A stretch of DNA of 64,000 bases from Folioceros fuciformis (GCA_049999805.1 JBNGIO010006285.1:118972-182971); one strand, 5' to 3'; counted from the first letter of the stretch, positions 1 to 12,002 are shown. Numbers and translations are program-made. The notes: generated from the sequence alone by a model not told the origin.

Positions 1-108
1 TGGAGCTTCCGAAGCTGTAGCCTGCTTTCTCCCTTTCGAAGGCAATCTGAATGTGGCTTCACCAGATGGATAACTAGGCCCCCCCTGCTTGTTACAGACG
101 TGTCCATC

Positions 109-1748
109 TGCCTGCTGGAAATTGGAATGTAGGAGCCTGTGAACTCGAGATCTTCGTGAAGATTGGTGAGCATGTAAGAAACTTCAAGGTTTTCAGATCT
201 TAAGAGTTTCGCCGTGAGATGTCAGCCAATGCTCGTCACAATTCTGAGATTTTCTTGAACAGGTCTGGCAGCAGCCGCTGGACAGGGCGCACTACGTTTT
301 CCAGGTGCCGGCTGGTCTCTCTACCGGAATGGTAGGAATTTTAGGTATCTCTATGAGAAGACATCACCAATTGTGGGAGACTGTGTGGACTCAGCCCTTT
401 GCTGTTGAAGGTATCACATAAATTGCCTGTGCTACTACTACATACCTAGTTGGAGCGAGCTTGTTGCTAGTCGCATCTTGCCTTTCCCAAGCTACTGCTA
501 TTGACGCCTCAGCTTCTGGCACAGGAACGCAAGGCTCATTCATGGAGTTGCGAGAACTTGATGCGGATGTCTCGCAGATTGCACCGTTGTTAGAGAAGTG
601 TTCCTCGTGGCGAGGTATCTACCAGAACCTGACCTTGATCAACCTCGTTCCGGTGACTTATCAGCAAAGCCTTCCAACGTTTTTGGCTGTGTCGTTGCAA
701 CAGGCTCCGCAATTATATCCGTCATTGTTGAAAATTTTCACAATAAGTATGACTCCGCAGTATCCCTACTTGTGTTCAGTTATACTGCACACAAGAATTC
801 GTCTTGCTCTGCGTTCCACTGGCGTGAACATACCTGTCCCTGTAACAGACGATCTAGTGAGTGTCTCAGGCCTGTTCCTTCCCCCTCGCTTTCCAGTATT
901 TGTCAACTTTGCTTCCTTTTATTGTTGCTCTGTCTCGCACTTGCAGCTAGTCAAGCTGCAGCTGACGCAGACGTACGGAGCACAGCGTTGGTCCTGTTCT
1001 CGGGATCCCCACTTACAGAGGGAGCACATTCGAGCAGATCAACCTCTCTTCAGCTGCTTGAGCAGGACGATACTTCCATCCACCGGGCAGGCGTACTGCA
1101 GGAAAAGGGACCACTGGTCGTGGGGTCCATTTTCATTATCCTGGGCATCGTGCTTTGCCGTACGAGGTCGCCATGGATACATGATTGTAAAACGGGCCCA
1201 GTTTCCGCACGCCAAACCTTGCGCAAAGGGCCTTGGCAAGTAAGAACGTGCTGCCCAACCGCAGGAGGAACAGTCCGAGGGCAATCTTCGAGAAACAGGA
1301 ACGGCAATACATTGCTGTGCTCCGGGGAAGGATGCCTACGGGATGCTTGGGAGGAAGCGGAGTTACGATTGAGTGAGATTGCCAGCTCTCGTTCCGAAGG
1401 ATGCTGCTTCTATTACAATTGTTACTCACAAAGCTGCTCGTCTCATACGAAACACATTCCCCATCCTGGCAAGTGGAACAGAGACAACACAGGCCGCCTC
1501 ATCAAGACTCCGAGCTAGAAGACTGTTCTGACAGCAGGCTGCAGCAAGGTCCGAAACTAGCACTCTGGGATCATTCTGCTATCTGCAGACGAGTCTACGT
1601 TTCCCACGCGGTATCAGCCTATTCCTATCCCTCCGACCGGTGCTTGATCGTGGAAAATCAAGAGATCCTCACGGTTACAGGTCAGGTCAGTCAGTTCGGG
1701 AGGGGGAATGACACGATAAACTTCGTTCCAGGTGCACAGTGGACCTGA
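109..1748 (+). CDS. Unidentified multi-exon gene (possible membrane protein), tentative
   Basis: I do not recognise this product. Several short open stretches bounded by splice-like sites suggest exons: about 109-190, where a frame reads AGNWNVGACELE and FVKIGEHVRNFK before a GT; about 263-330, reading YVFQVPAGLSTGM before GTAGG; about 530-750; and about 950-1240. The last one, in one frame, holds a hydrophobic run (PLVVGSIFIILGIVLC) that could be one membrane segment. No frame stays open across the region, and I could not choose the correct frame for the middle exons. It may be the 3' half of a gene beginning left of the window, or untranslated sequence of a neighbour. The short ORFs beginning with ATG here should not be read as whole proteins. 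Confidence 0.25.
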
Positions 1749-2223
1749 TGGAAAAAGGATTATCTTTAAGTCGTACAATCTATGTAAAAAATTTAGGAGC
1801 TCAAGAAACTGTCATCGGAAGGCAGGCTGGACAGTAAGTGTTCGCGGTCGGCAGAAACCTAAAATGCGAATGCGGGGGCCTGTGAAGGGCTTGGTGCTGG
1901 TGTCGTCAGGGTTTAAGGTTTTACGGAGGTTGTGAGGGCGTGACTGCACCTTCGGACAAGGATCGGCCGCGGCCGGCAGCTCGCCACTTCTGATAAGCGC
2001 TCAGGTAGACGACTTGCTTGCCTTCACCTGTCTCCAGTCTATGCGTGTTGTCTTCTCGTCTTGTCATATCCTGTCCTGTCCCACTTCACACTGGCGGCGG
2101 GTGTGCTGTGGGGACCGACGTTGTGTCCTGCAATGCAATGGAGGCGATCCAGCGGGGGGAATCGGATTGGCTAACGTAGCGCAGTGGGGAGCAGGTGGGA
2201 GGAGGTATGCAAGGAGCGTGGAT

Positions 2224-4266
2224 ATGCAGATTGTGAACCAGAAGGTGTGGGCCACCAGCATGAACCGCACGCTGCTGAAATTGCCCTCGCTGCGGGTTGC
2301 GGAATGGTGCAGGCCGGGCAGCTGGGGCCGCTTGCTGTCGGAGAATGTGAACACCGCCCCCGGGAGGCCCACTGCGGCGGGGCCAGTGTGGCGGGGCAGA
2401 GCCAGAGCATTCTCGGTGACGGCGGCGGCGGGTCCCGTGGAGGATCTGGCGGACGGGGGTGGGAAGAAGGTGAAGCGGCTGTCGCGTGAGGAGAGGGCAG
2501 CGCTGGTGGAGTCGTTCGTGCTCCAGCACCGGGAAGCACACGGAGGGGAGTTCCCCACCACCTCTCTCGTGGTGAAGGAGGTGGGCGGCGGGCGCCAGAT
2601 CGTGAAGGATATTTTGGATGCTCTACAGAAGCAGCTGGTGGGGCACGAGGCCGAGGTGGAGGCGGAGCAGAGCGAGCCCGGGCCTTTGTCGGCTGCTCCT
2701 GGCTTGCGGGTGAATGGGGTGAAGGGAGGCAGGGTGGAGGAAGGAGAGGGTTTAGGAAAGGTGGGCACTGTGAAGGCCGAGGCTTTGGAACAGGAGGAGG
2801 CGGAGGATGAGGAGGAACGGTTTGAGGGTTTAGGGTTGGAGGAGTTGGTGGGCTCGGAGGATGGTGACCATCAGCAGGAGGATGAGGATGAAGGCGAGGC
2901 TGAGGACGGGGACGAGGATGAGGAGGAAGCGTCGGAGGAGAAGGAGCCGGTTTTGCCTGCAGCTGTGAATGGGAGGAAAGTAGAGGGGACGAGGAGAGGG
3001 GAGGTTGAGAGTCAAACTTCCTTGAATTGGGAGCGGTTGCGTGCTATTGGGTCGAATAGGCGGCAGGAGACCCAGGGTGGGGATGTGAAGCCGAGGCAAG
3101 CGGCTCCTGTCAAGATGAGCTTTTTTGATGGGGAGTACGACGATGATGAGATTGCTGAGGACCCTGTGTCTAGGTCGGCTGTGAAAAGCGTTGGGAATGG
3201 TGGCGCGGTTGGGCACAAGGAGAAGATCGCTGAGAATGCCAACGGGTTGTTTATTCGGTATCTGCCCCCGTCGGCTTCGGTGCAGGATATTAGGGATGCG
3301 TTCGATATGTTCGGGGAGATAACTAGAGTGAATATGGTGCCTCCCAGGAGACCGGATTCCAAGTTCACGTTTGGGTTCGTGAATTTCAAGACCGAGAGTG
3401 CCTTCACTAATGCGTTGCATGCGGAGAATATCTTCATCCGTGGGTCGAGGGTGAAGACAGAGCCGCAACAGAAGGACACTCGGTTTTTGAAGCAGGAGGG
3501 GTTTGGGGGAAGTGATGAGGCCGGGCTGGATGCAGGGTTGAGGCAAGAGCGTGCCTCCTCCAGAAGTCTACACGCAGGGCCGCAAAAATGGAGCGTTGGC
3601 TTTGCGGTGGCGGTGGAGAACCTGCCGGTGGATGTGTCGGTGATCCATGTGAGGGAGTCCATGTCTGCGCACGGGGAAATTCTGGACTCGTTTGCGAGGC
3701 GTGGTCCGGCTGGAGTAGTGTGCTTCGTGGAGTATAAGACGGAGGAGGCGAGGGAGAGTGCCCTGGCTTCGAGGTTCATGGAAGTCCCTGGTGGAGGAGA
3801 GCCTTGTAGGATTACGAGAGTGGACGACCCCGTGTCCCCGGTTGTCCGCCTCTCCAATTTCGCTCCTGACACCACCGAGAGCACGTTGTTATCGTACTGT
3901 CGGAGGTTCGGGCAGGTGGACAGAGTAGTCTCTAGAAGGGAAGGCGTTGCGGATGTCTACTTCAACGACGCCGAGCTGAAGCAGATGAACAGGATTTTGA
4001 ACCATCTCAACAGCGTCACGATGCATCAGAGGAGATGGCGAGCTCGTCTTGCTCCCAGATTATCTGCGCTAGGTGCATCAACCATTTTGAAGACGCCCTC
4101 GGGGCAGGATTGGGTCAGGACCCAGCAACTGAGAACCCTTGCAAATGTTGAAGAGGCGTTGAAGAAGCTAGCAGTCGACGTCGAAGATGCCCGCGACCTG
4201 CTGTCTCTGGTGGAGACGCCACCTTCCAGAATCAGAGACGTCCATTCGAATCTTCTTAGAAACTAA
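2224..4266 (+). CDS. Three-RRM RNA-binding protein, probably organelle-targeted
   Basis: A single-exon ORF of about 680 aa, counted from the ATG at 2224. The frame stays open upstream to ATGs at 2041 and 2014, but the 2224 start gives an Arg/Ser/Leu-rich, acid-poor N-terminus (arginine-rich GRARAF about 65 residues in), typical of mitochondrial or plastid transit peptides. After this comes a basic helical segment (SREERAALVESFVLQHREAH), a long acidic Glu/Asp-rich region (about 2791-2937), then three RNA recognition motifs: RRM1 from about 3241 (LFIRYLPP; RNP1-like FTFGFVNF), a divergent RRM2 from about 3598 (VAVENLPV; VVCFVEY) and a divergent RRM3 from about 3841 (VVRLSNFAP). Role inferred: organellar or nuclear RNA processing. 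The three RRM folds are fairly sure; the target RNA and compartment are not. Antisense ORFs across the GC-rich 5' half are shadows. Confidence 0.8.
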   Translation: MQIVNQKVWATSMNRTLLKLPSLRVAEWCRPGSWGRLLSENVNTAPGRPTAAGPVWRGRARAFSVTAAAGPVEDLADGGGKKVKRLSREERAALVESFVLQHREAHGGEFPTTSLVVKEVGGGRQIVKDILDALQKQLVGHEAEVEAEQSEPGPLSAAPGLRVNGVKGGRVEEGEGLGKVGTVKAEALEQEEAEDEEERFEGLGLEELVGSEDGDHQQEDEDEGEAEDGDEDEEEASEEKEPVLPAAVNGRKVEGTRRGEVESQTSLNWERLRAIGSNRRQETQGGDVKPRQAAPVKMSFFDGEYDDDEIAEDPVSRSAVKSVGNGGAVGHKEKIAENANGLFIRYLPPSASVQDIRDAFDMFGEITRVNMVPPRRPDSKFTFGFVNFKTESAFTNALHAENIFIRGSRVKTEPQQKDTRFLKQEGFGGSDEAGLDAGLRQERASSRSLHAGPQKWSVGFAVAVENLPVDVSVIHVRESMSAHGEILDSFARRGPAGVVCFVEYKTEEARESALASRFMEVPGGGEPCRITRVDDPVSPVVRLSNFAPDTTESTLLSYCRRFGQVDRVVSRREGVADVYFNDAELKQMNRILNHLNSVTMHQRRWRARLAPRLSALGASTILKTPSGQDWVRTQQLRTLANVEEALKKLAVDVEDARDLLSLVETPPSRIRDVHSNLLRN

Positions 4267-4509
4267 AGTGGCTAGACAAGTGTCTCTCGTGTCCTCCACC
4301 GAGGCCTCCCCTACGTCCTGTCCTAAGGCGGGAACATTTTCTTCCTCTCCGGAATGGATATAGCTCGCACATAGATTTTGAGCTTTCCGCGTTGCGCAAT
4401 TTCTAAGAACGATTTTTCGTTGTTGGCGTCCCGGTCCCAGCCCTAACCAGGCAGGAAGTATCAGGTGACTGAGATCCTTGTCGCCTGCCGCCGCGAACTG
4501 GCTGACCTC

Positions 4510-4716
4510 ATGCCTCGCTTCAGCAATGGTGCAGTGGCGTCGAGCCTTGTGGTCTTAGCAGGAGTCTTCTTCTCCCTGCCTTTCTTCATCAGAACGTCGC
4601 AAAAGGTCCCCGTCATCGACTCCAGCAAGCCATTGTCTCCCCAGGCGGTTGGGCGAGGTCCGTACATCAACACTGGTTCTCGTGACATCGGCCCTGATCC
4701 AGCACACCGGCGCTGA
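4510..4716 (+). CDS. Small conserved plant protein with one membrane segment (68 aa)
   Basis: The start is the ATG at 4510; the frame upstream has only a GTG at 4465. The 68-residue product begins MPRFSNG, has a hydrophobic segment (VASSLVVLAGVFFSLPFFI) and then a polar tail containing RGPYINTGSRDIGPDP. As I remember it, the GPYINTGSRDIGPD tail is shared by a family of tiny uncharacterised plant proteins; this is memory, not a search. The likely topology is a single-pass organelle membrane protein. The stop lies 105 bases before the ATG of the next forward gene, so the two may share one transcript. Confidence 0.55.
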   Translation: MPRFSNGAVASSLVVLAGVFFSLPFFIRTSQKVPVIDSSKPLSPQAVGRGPYINTGSRDIGPDPAHRR

Positions 4717-4821
4717 AGTGGAGAAGCTTGCGGTCGGGCCTGCACTGTGATGTTTCATGGTGCTTGAGGGATGCCCGGAGGGACGCAGCCGCTGCAATAG
4801 TGAAGGTGAATTCGCGGTAAA

Positions 4822-5397
4822 ATGCTCGGCAAGAGCAAGGAGGTGAGTGGCAGGTATGGTGGCCCGAACGACCTTACCAGGGTGCTGGCTAAGGGGCTGG
4901 ATCTTCTCAACAGCAGCTCTCCGGATAGCGACCATGAATTGCTGGAGCTTGTGAAGAAAGCAAAGCGCGACGGAGAGAAGGAACCGGTCCATCTTTCCAA
5001 AAAACTCCGCCCGGGTTTGGATCCGCAAATTTCTGCTGACCTCTGCTTCCTTTTGCTCCACAGTGAGGGTTATACATACCAACGTGCTCTCTCTTTTTGT
5101 GCAGGACGTGCGACGGCAGAGCTCTCGGAAGGGCAACAGCTGGGACATCGGTCTTCATCCACTACCGTTCCCGCTGATCATGTATGTTTTGCACTTTCTT
5201 CCTTGACCATCTGTTCCGCTGCTGCATTTGCCCTGCAGCTGACGTGTTGATATCAGGTGGCAAGTGGGGCTGATGCTGGAGCAACCAGTACCTCCTCAGG
5301 CAGCATCGGGCATGCTCAGGCGCGTTTGATGAATGTTATAAGGACTGGGACAGCTCGTGGGCGGGGTGACAAGGCTAAACGTAAGGCCAATCGATAG
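4822..5397 (+). CDS. Small basic protein of unknown function, 2-3 exons
   Basis: Not recognised. Exon 1 starts at ATG 4822 (MLGKSKEVSGRYGG) and stays open to the donor CAT|GTATGT at about 5177. A stretch at 5015-5104 (GT...TTTTTGTGCAG, 90 bases, a multiple of three) could be an intron, giving two in-frame forms. The last exon begins after CAG at about 5258 and ends with TAG at 5395-5397; its C-terminus is strongly basic (RGRGDKAKRKANR). The protein is about 135-165 aa, hydrophilic, with no membrane segment. The Lys/Arg tail suggests nuclear or nucleolar location or RNA binding, which is inference only. Confidence 0.5.
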
Positions 5398-5998
5398 GGG
5401 GTATGAGCTTCTTGTGTGAACGTAGTAGCCCTGTATCAATTAATTGTCTTTTGCAAACGCTGGGTTGACACATAGTCAGCAATTTTCGCACACATGGTGT
5501 CATAATTCGATCGTTTTTCACTTTCTTTCCTCACTAATACAGTTCCAAACATGTTAGTTGTTATCTGGCGATGGCCGGCCAGTGAGTTAAAAATCTAACT
5601 GCAACCGTAACAAGAATATTGCGCAACCAGCCTCAAACTCATGAAACAACCATTCGCAGTCCATAAGCTGGGTCGTATAGGCAACCTCGACACATACGAC
5701 ACCGAAAAAGGAAGCACAAAAGACGCCACTCTCGCTGAAGAAACTACAATAACTTTCCTCTATATTGTGTACAAGTGGAGATCATTAGTCACCTCTCAAA
5801 CTGTGGACATCTTGCTTTAACCAGTAACTTCATGTCCACCTGCCACATCCGTCACATGCAAGGGGAGCTAAGAACCACAACCATAAACCTGCAACGTCTT
5901 GAAAATCTGAAGGGACTCAAAAGTTGAACTTTACTACGCAGACGTACATTGCAATCTAGTCACGGAAGCACCCGCCTCATACGTTCACAACTTCACGC
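5398..5998. other. Intergenic spacer between convergent genes
   Basis: AT-rich 3' flanks of the forward gene ending at 5397 and the reverse WDR48-like gene ending at 5999. I see no ORF, repeat or RNA gene in it. Confidence 0.6.
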
Positions 5999-8900
5999 TC
6001 ATCTAGTCGGTGGAACAATGCGATAATGAAGGTATAGATCGTCTGACTTTTTCCATACGTAAGCCCTTACCGTAGCCAAACTCATCTCTGCAGGTAAAAC
6101 CTGTAAAACAAAAATTCCAAATTAGAACCAGCCAGGCCCATCACATCTCGAATAAAAAGATACAAAATTGGCAGGAACAAGTCAATCGAGTAGAATGTCA
6201 GAACTGTATTTGGAAAAAAAAAAAACGAACCTGATTGTTGCACAATATTTCAACAACTGGCTTGACTTGTTGTTGCCAGACCCTTGAGCTTAGGCCCGGC
6301 CTGAAGGTAGCGTGTCCATTGGCCTGATGTCCTGACTGCCCTGAACTGGACGCCCCTTCAGAACCACCATCATCTAGTGGCTTCTCTACTATCAGCTTTT
6401 CAAGAACGTAGTTCACAACCTGCAAGAAAAGAATAAGCATTCACAGTCACATCACTCCCTTGGCGATCCCAGCGGTAGGAAAAGGACATCGACTCACCTT
6501 ATGTATTCGCAGGATTCGAGGTGCGCTTAGTTTTCCTTGAGTGTGAATTTGAAGTGAGGTCCCATCATAAGGATGTAAATAAAAGCTACACCTGCGAAAA
6601 TGCCACTGCCTGCTCAGAGTAGACTTGCCAAAGACATGACTGACCATAGAAACCTAGTCCAATGCATCAGAAAGGGCATTTACACTACAAGTAGAAAGAT
6701 TGGCCCCCCAATATGAATCTCAAACAGACAAAAAGCATGTGAAGGCTACAACGAAAATTATTCGAGGAGTCGGTTGATCAATACTTTGCATACTCTCGTT
6801 GAGGAAGGCGATTATGCAAAACGCATTCAATGCACCACCACGGAAGGTCTTTGTCGTCGTCTGTACCATCCAGCTCCGTTGCTTTCTTCCGCCATAGGCC
6901 ACCTTGTGAGCCCTCAGTGATGATGGATGGTGCAAGCGTTGAGGGAAACTCAAAGGCAGGAAGCACATGTGGGTGGTGATTTTCACTGTCCTCGTGTGCA
7001 TCATCGGCTGCTACTCTGACAGACCCGTTTTCACCGTGCCTACCCTCTCGGTGTGAACCATCCCCATTAGGCATGTGAGACAAGCTGGATCTAAGTCTTC
7101 TAGCCAACCAATGACTCAGAAGGCCCCTGAGGGTTTCCTGCCCCAGATTCAACTAAGACATGAAACCATCGCAGGTCAGTGAGCAGCTATTTGTGGAAAC
7201 AGGCTAGACAAAAGCCTGTGGACAAAAGCCATCAAGTACCTTTAACTCTTCAGAGGCATTCGGTACTTGCAAGTCAACTGCATACATCTCCGCCGAGAAG
7301 CAATTTGGAGTGTCAAGGTGAATAGCGATACTACCAAGTCTCGTATCCATAGTGAACCAGGCTGGGACACTAACCTGTTGAGACAAGCATCAGAGTGTGC
7401 CATACTAATCAGGCACATACTGGCAATGCCTACAGTCCAACAACCTGGATGAATGCTGGAGAATGGAACAACGTACTCACCATCTCAAACATCTCTTTAT
7501 CCTTTTCATCGAGTGAAATCTAAACATGGGGAAGAGGCAAAGGTGAGTTACAGACCATGTCCGTACCGGAGATTTCAAATGAGAACACACGAACGCCATT
7601 GCAGCAAACACATATCATCTCTTCAGAAGCACCAAAAATCACTCCTCCAACTCAGCTCACACCAAACACAGTCACCATACCTTGCCATAGTCTGCAATAA
7701 CTGCCCCACGTGTGATTTCCCATAGCTTCACCACACCGGCTGTGTCCTGTGCAAAACGAGGCCGGCAAACCCTATAATTAGAAAGCTCAGACACAACACA
7801 CCATACCTTACAATCACAGGCATGTATAACTCAAACATGCAACAGAAAGCTGCAACAACCTGAGTTAGAACATGTCGCCTATCATTCAAAATCGCGTGCC
7901 GCACAATACCAGCATTCCCGCTTATCACAGTGTGAGGCTCTGAATACATAGGAGTCTGGACAACCACAACGAAATTAGCCTACTGCCAGCAGATGATATT
8001 ATGTGCTCAACTGTCACCACTGAAAGACTGTTTTATGGGTTACGGTTACACATACAACCCACAATGCCTTAATAGCCCAGGCCACCAGAATCTAGACCTA
8101 GCAATGACTTGCCAAAGCGGAAACAACAACTTATACTGGTACATACCGGAGCAGAGCCTTCCAAGCAGGCTCTTGCACGGGCGAAGGGAAGTGATCCAGC
8201 CACAAAGGAGCTTGCTCTATGAAGTGACTTCACCTGGCCCTTCTCCTGAGCAGGCCATTTGTGTAAGGATGAGTCTGTTGTGGCAACCCAAAGCCACTCG
8301 CCACCTTGTAATGCCAACTTCTGTACAGGATGTTGCTCCATGAATAAAAGTGTGCTTTCCCGGGACACCAAATCTGTCAGATACACCTGAAGAGATTGCC
8401 ACAAAATCAGCCATCATTACCTTCTCATCGTTCACAATAGTAAAAGAACCGGTTCAGGCTTCCATCAGCATCAGAGAATTGAAGGAGCTACCGAAAGGTC
8501 TCGCCCTCCGCTGTAGACATGGCTAAATGACGGTGTTGCTGCTAGAGTCCAAACCGAGTCTGTATGAACAGCGTATGAATGTATACAGCGCTGCTGCCCC
8601 AGATCCCAGAGACTGCAACAGGCAGAAACTTAAAATTAGTTGTTAACAATGGTGAAGCCAAATGGAGGGGACTGTCATGGACATTGCACACAAAGCCTTG
8701 AGAACTAGATTACCATAGAGTGAAAAAAACACGCAGGCTTGGGAAATTTGAAATGAAGGCCACAACATCCGTGAGAAAAAGAGCTCACCGAATCATAGAA
8801 TCCGAGGATCCTGATAAACAGTACCTGTAAATGCATCAGCCATGAACGATCATGGGTCGCACTTAACATGGAAAGAAAATTTCAGACCGGCATGTCCACT

Positions 8901-10774
8901 AATAATCAACACAGGCTGGATATAAAGCAGTGAGCCTGGAACATGCCCATCTCAGAAAAGGTTGATGCCCAAAACCGTCAGTACCCCACAATGAAGGCAT
9001 TATGCATGTAAAACGGTATCCAGTGCTAATTAAGACCACAAAACGTCCACGCTTCGGTTAATAGGAAAAATTGACCAACCATCCTGTAAAAGGCACCTGT
9101 AGATGCCCTTCCCAGAGAGGGAACAACAAATGCCAACTTACAACGAATGCCAGACGTGATCAGCAGTACTGGCCTAGCACAGCTGTATAAACACTACGAA
9201 AGAGCACGCTTTCAGCCTCTGCCCACACAGTGAAAGAGAAGCAACATTGGGACTAGAGCCTCATGACTGCACAAAGCCATCACCAGAAACAAATTTGGGT
9301 TGTCGCACTGACGAGGGACTCATATATGACAGGGTATGGACACACAATCAAACCTATACCTTTCTGAAGAGTCCAGAAGTAGTGCTCGAACATTATCTGT
9401 ATGCCCTTTCAACTTCATTTGCTTGGCTCCTGTTCTAGGATCCCAAACTCGAATTGCCTGATCGGACAAGGAAGGACTACGTCAGTATGGTTCCCCGAGT
9501 GGAGGGGAATGGTGGGAAAAGAAGCACAAAATATTGCAAGCAAACCAAGCTACCTTTTCAGTGCCTCCAGACACTAGAACAGTGCCAGATTCATTAATGG
9601 CGAGAGAATAGACGGACTCCTTGTGACCCTTGGCTGGTAGCGGAATGTAGCCAGACGAAGGGTTGGCAAGGGGAGGAGCAGCGTTGTTACTGCTGAAATT
9701 CGAGCGGTCTAGGCCAGGTCCACCGGAGGTAGGAACTGGAGCAGGACCAGTACTTGAAGGATGGGCTCTATCGAATACAGCCTCTTCTGCACCTCCACTG
9801 CCTGCCCTTGCAACAGGTTTCATGGCGGCCTCGAGGTCCCATAGAAACACTTCACGTCCCAAACCGCCGGATGCAACGACATTTGTCTGGCCCAACACAG
9901 GGAGCGTGTCGTGGTCAGCACTAGAATACTGCATGCCCTGCATGCCTTGAGACCTACCCCACGTGACTAGCGCCACACGAAAGTTGCAAAATTCACGAGT
10001 GCCTGGTAGCAGCCCGCAGCTGTAGGCACGTATTACTCACATGCCTTGCGGCAGCCAAAGAAGTGACATAGTCGGTGTGCTGCCTGAAAGTCCTGGTGCA
10101 TTCACCATAAGACGAGGCCCGCCAGGTCTGCCAAAGCCATCATGCAGCACAAGGTCATCCCTTTTTTCCTTCCCCTAACCCAACTCACTCGAAACGAGGT
10201 AAGCTGAAACAAGGTCCGTACCTTGATAGTGGTATCCGACGAGCACGAAACGAGTGTATCGTCCCCAGTCAGCACCACATCATTCACCTGAGGCGAGCCG
10301 AGTCAAGGCGAGCCGAGCAAACAGCGTGCAAAAAGAGAAAAAAAATTACAGCTGAAAAGCAGCCCGAGGACGCGGGATCCGCATGCATACCCAGTCGACA
10401 TGCGACTCGAAAGTGGCCCGGCATACGGCAACTTCATCCCCCAGTTCCCATCTCCGGATGGTGCCATCCCGGCTGCCAGAAAAGAGGTCACCGTCTCGGC
10501 CGTCGCGCGCATACGGGTTGGTGGTGATCAGTGTGTTGATCCCGGAGCAGTGCTGCACAAGGCATGAGAGGGGGCACAAAAGGGGCGCACATGGCAGGGA
10601 CATAGGGATGTCCGTGAGACGCGAATTGGCAGGCATGACGGAAAATTCAGCGGGCTCCGGAATCGTATGCAGCACCTTGGAGTCGTTAGAGTCGCGCAGC
10701 ACGTATGTGAGGCGGCGTTCCTTGCGAGGGCGGGCGGCATTGGCGGCATTTCCTGTGCTGCCCACGCGATGCAT
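5999..10774 (-). CDS. WDR48: WDR48/UAF1-like WD40 protein
   Basis: A gene of a dozen or more exons, read right to left. It starts at ATG 10774 (MHRVGSTGN, then [13 protein letters not shown]). Recognisable pieces follow in family order: [12 protein letters not shown] (about 10460), [19 protein letters not shown] (about 10260), [18 protein letters not shown] (about 9870), [20 protein letters not shown] (about 9420), SGGSDCTIRLWDLG-type repeats (about 8600), AVYLTDL-region (about 8390), [12 protein letters not shown] (about 7880), [15 protein letters not shown] (about 7700), [12 protein letters not shown] (about 7350) and [11 protein letters not shown]. The C-terminal DUF3337 part ends with [18 protein letters not shown] and stop at 5999-6001. 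In animals WDR48 is the activating partner of USP1/USP12/USP46 deubiquitinases. The propeller binds the protease and the C-terminal part is SUMO-like. The Arabidopsis homologue I recall is At3g05090. Family assignment is firm; individual exon edges are approximate. Confidence 0.88.
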
Positions 10775-10800
10775 GCTCACAATCTCCGCTCCCGCGCATC

Positions 10801-10846
10801 CGCTGCTGCACCTCCTGCTGCTGCGTCTGCTGCTGCTGCTGCTGCG
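10801..10846. repeat. CTG/CAG trinucleotide repeat near the WDR48-like start
   Basis: An imperfect CTG run (ten or so triplets with interruptions), 27 bases upstream of the reverse-strand ATG at 10774, so probably in the 5' UTR. The flank to about 11150 is pyrimidine-rich, with repeated CGTCTC blocks, and looks like promoter or leader sequence. Confidence 0.7.
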
Positions 10847-11599
10847 ATCACCTCATCCTCCTCCGGCTGCCGCATTCACACGGCTCCTGGGTCCTGGTTC
10901 CCGTCTCCTCCCCCGTCTCGTCTCGTCTCGGCTCCGCTCGTCTCGTCTAGCCCTCGTCTCTACACTCCACGCGATCGCTCGCACTTGGACTTGCCTTCCT
11001 CCTGATGCAGCTGGCCGCTCCTTCCTGGCTTTGCCTGGAAATGAAGTCTCCACTCCGGTCACAGACCTAGCGGGTCCCTCACTTTCCCTTTTTCGCTTAC
11101 ATGGCAAACCAGAGGACATGCCTCTATTCCTTTCGCCCTCTCTTTCTTTCAGTTTTTAATTCCCAACACATATATACATACCCGCACATATACATATCAA
11201 TACAGCACAGCCAGCACGTTACATCGGTAAACGCATCTTCCGCCAGCCTGCTGACAAAGACGCATCGCCCCTGGTAGACTAGGTACCCAATCTTTAAAAG
11301 AATATCTATAAAATTTCACATTTTGTTAATTAGCCACTTATATTTTTTAATTTCATATTACCATATTATAAATTATTAAAAATATTATATAGTATTATGA
11401 TGATATTAGTAAGATTATTCACAGCTGTTGGTAAGCATATTGCTCCTAGGGAAAGGCCCATCCCTTCCGGGCCATCCAACACAAGTCCATGACTTGATTC
11501 TTTCGTACATCATTTTCTAGAAGTAATAAGTAGCTCTCATTAGGGAAGGAGGAGTTAAGTAGTTCCATTTCAAACCAACCCTTTTGATCCTAGATGGAG

Positions 11600-11832
11600 C
11601 CTATCATTCTACTCCATGATAGAGCTTGCAGGAGACATAGTCCATTTTGTCTTGAAGGAGCATGATAGAGCTTGGAGGAGACATAGTTAATTTTGTCTTG
11701 AAGGAGTGAAATGTAGAAGAAACTTGGACATAATTGAGGACACTATCATTCTACTCCATGATAGAGCTTGGAGGAGACAGTCGATTTTGTCTTGAAGGAG
11801 TGAAATGTAGAAGAAACTTGGACATAATTGGT
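11600..11832. repeat. Three partial direct repeats containing ATGATAGAGCTTGGAGGAGA
   Basis: The motif ATGATAGAGCTTG(G/C)AGGAGACA followed by TTTTGTCTTGAAGGAG occurs at about 11618, 11669 and 11758. The last two copies also share a further 40 bases ending in AACTTGGACATAATTG. No coding potential is seen. Confidence 0.75.
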
Positions 11833-12002
11833 ACATTTCTCATCCAGAGAGCACAGCTGATGAAATCAATGAATGATCAAAATCAATGAAGGTGTGCAAG
11901 GAACGGCTGTTTCCTGGAATTCAGAGCATGAGGCAAAGGCTTGCTGTGATCTTTGGATGTTCATCTGTATCCCTGTGACCCATTTGCATGTTCATCCCGT
12001 AT

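Noticed and set aside
2064-3884. Long reverse-strand ORFs opposite the RRM gene
   Set aside because: They mirror the GC-rich codon use of the sense ORF, are compositionally Pro/Ser/Leu-rich and have no domains.
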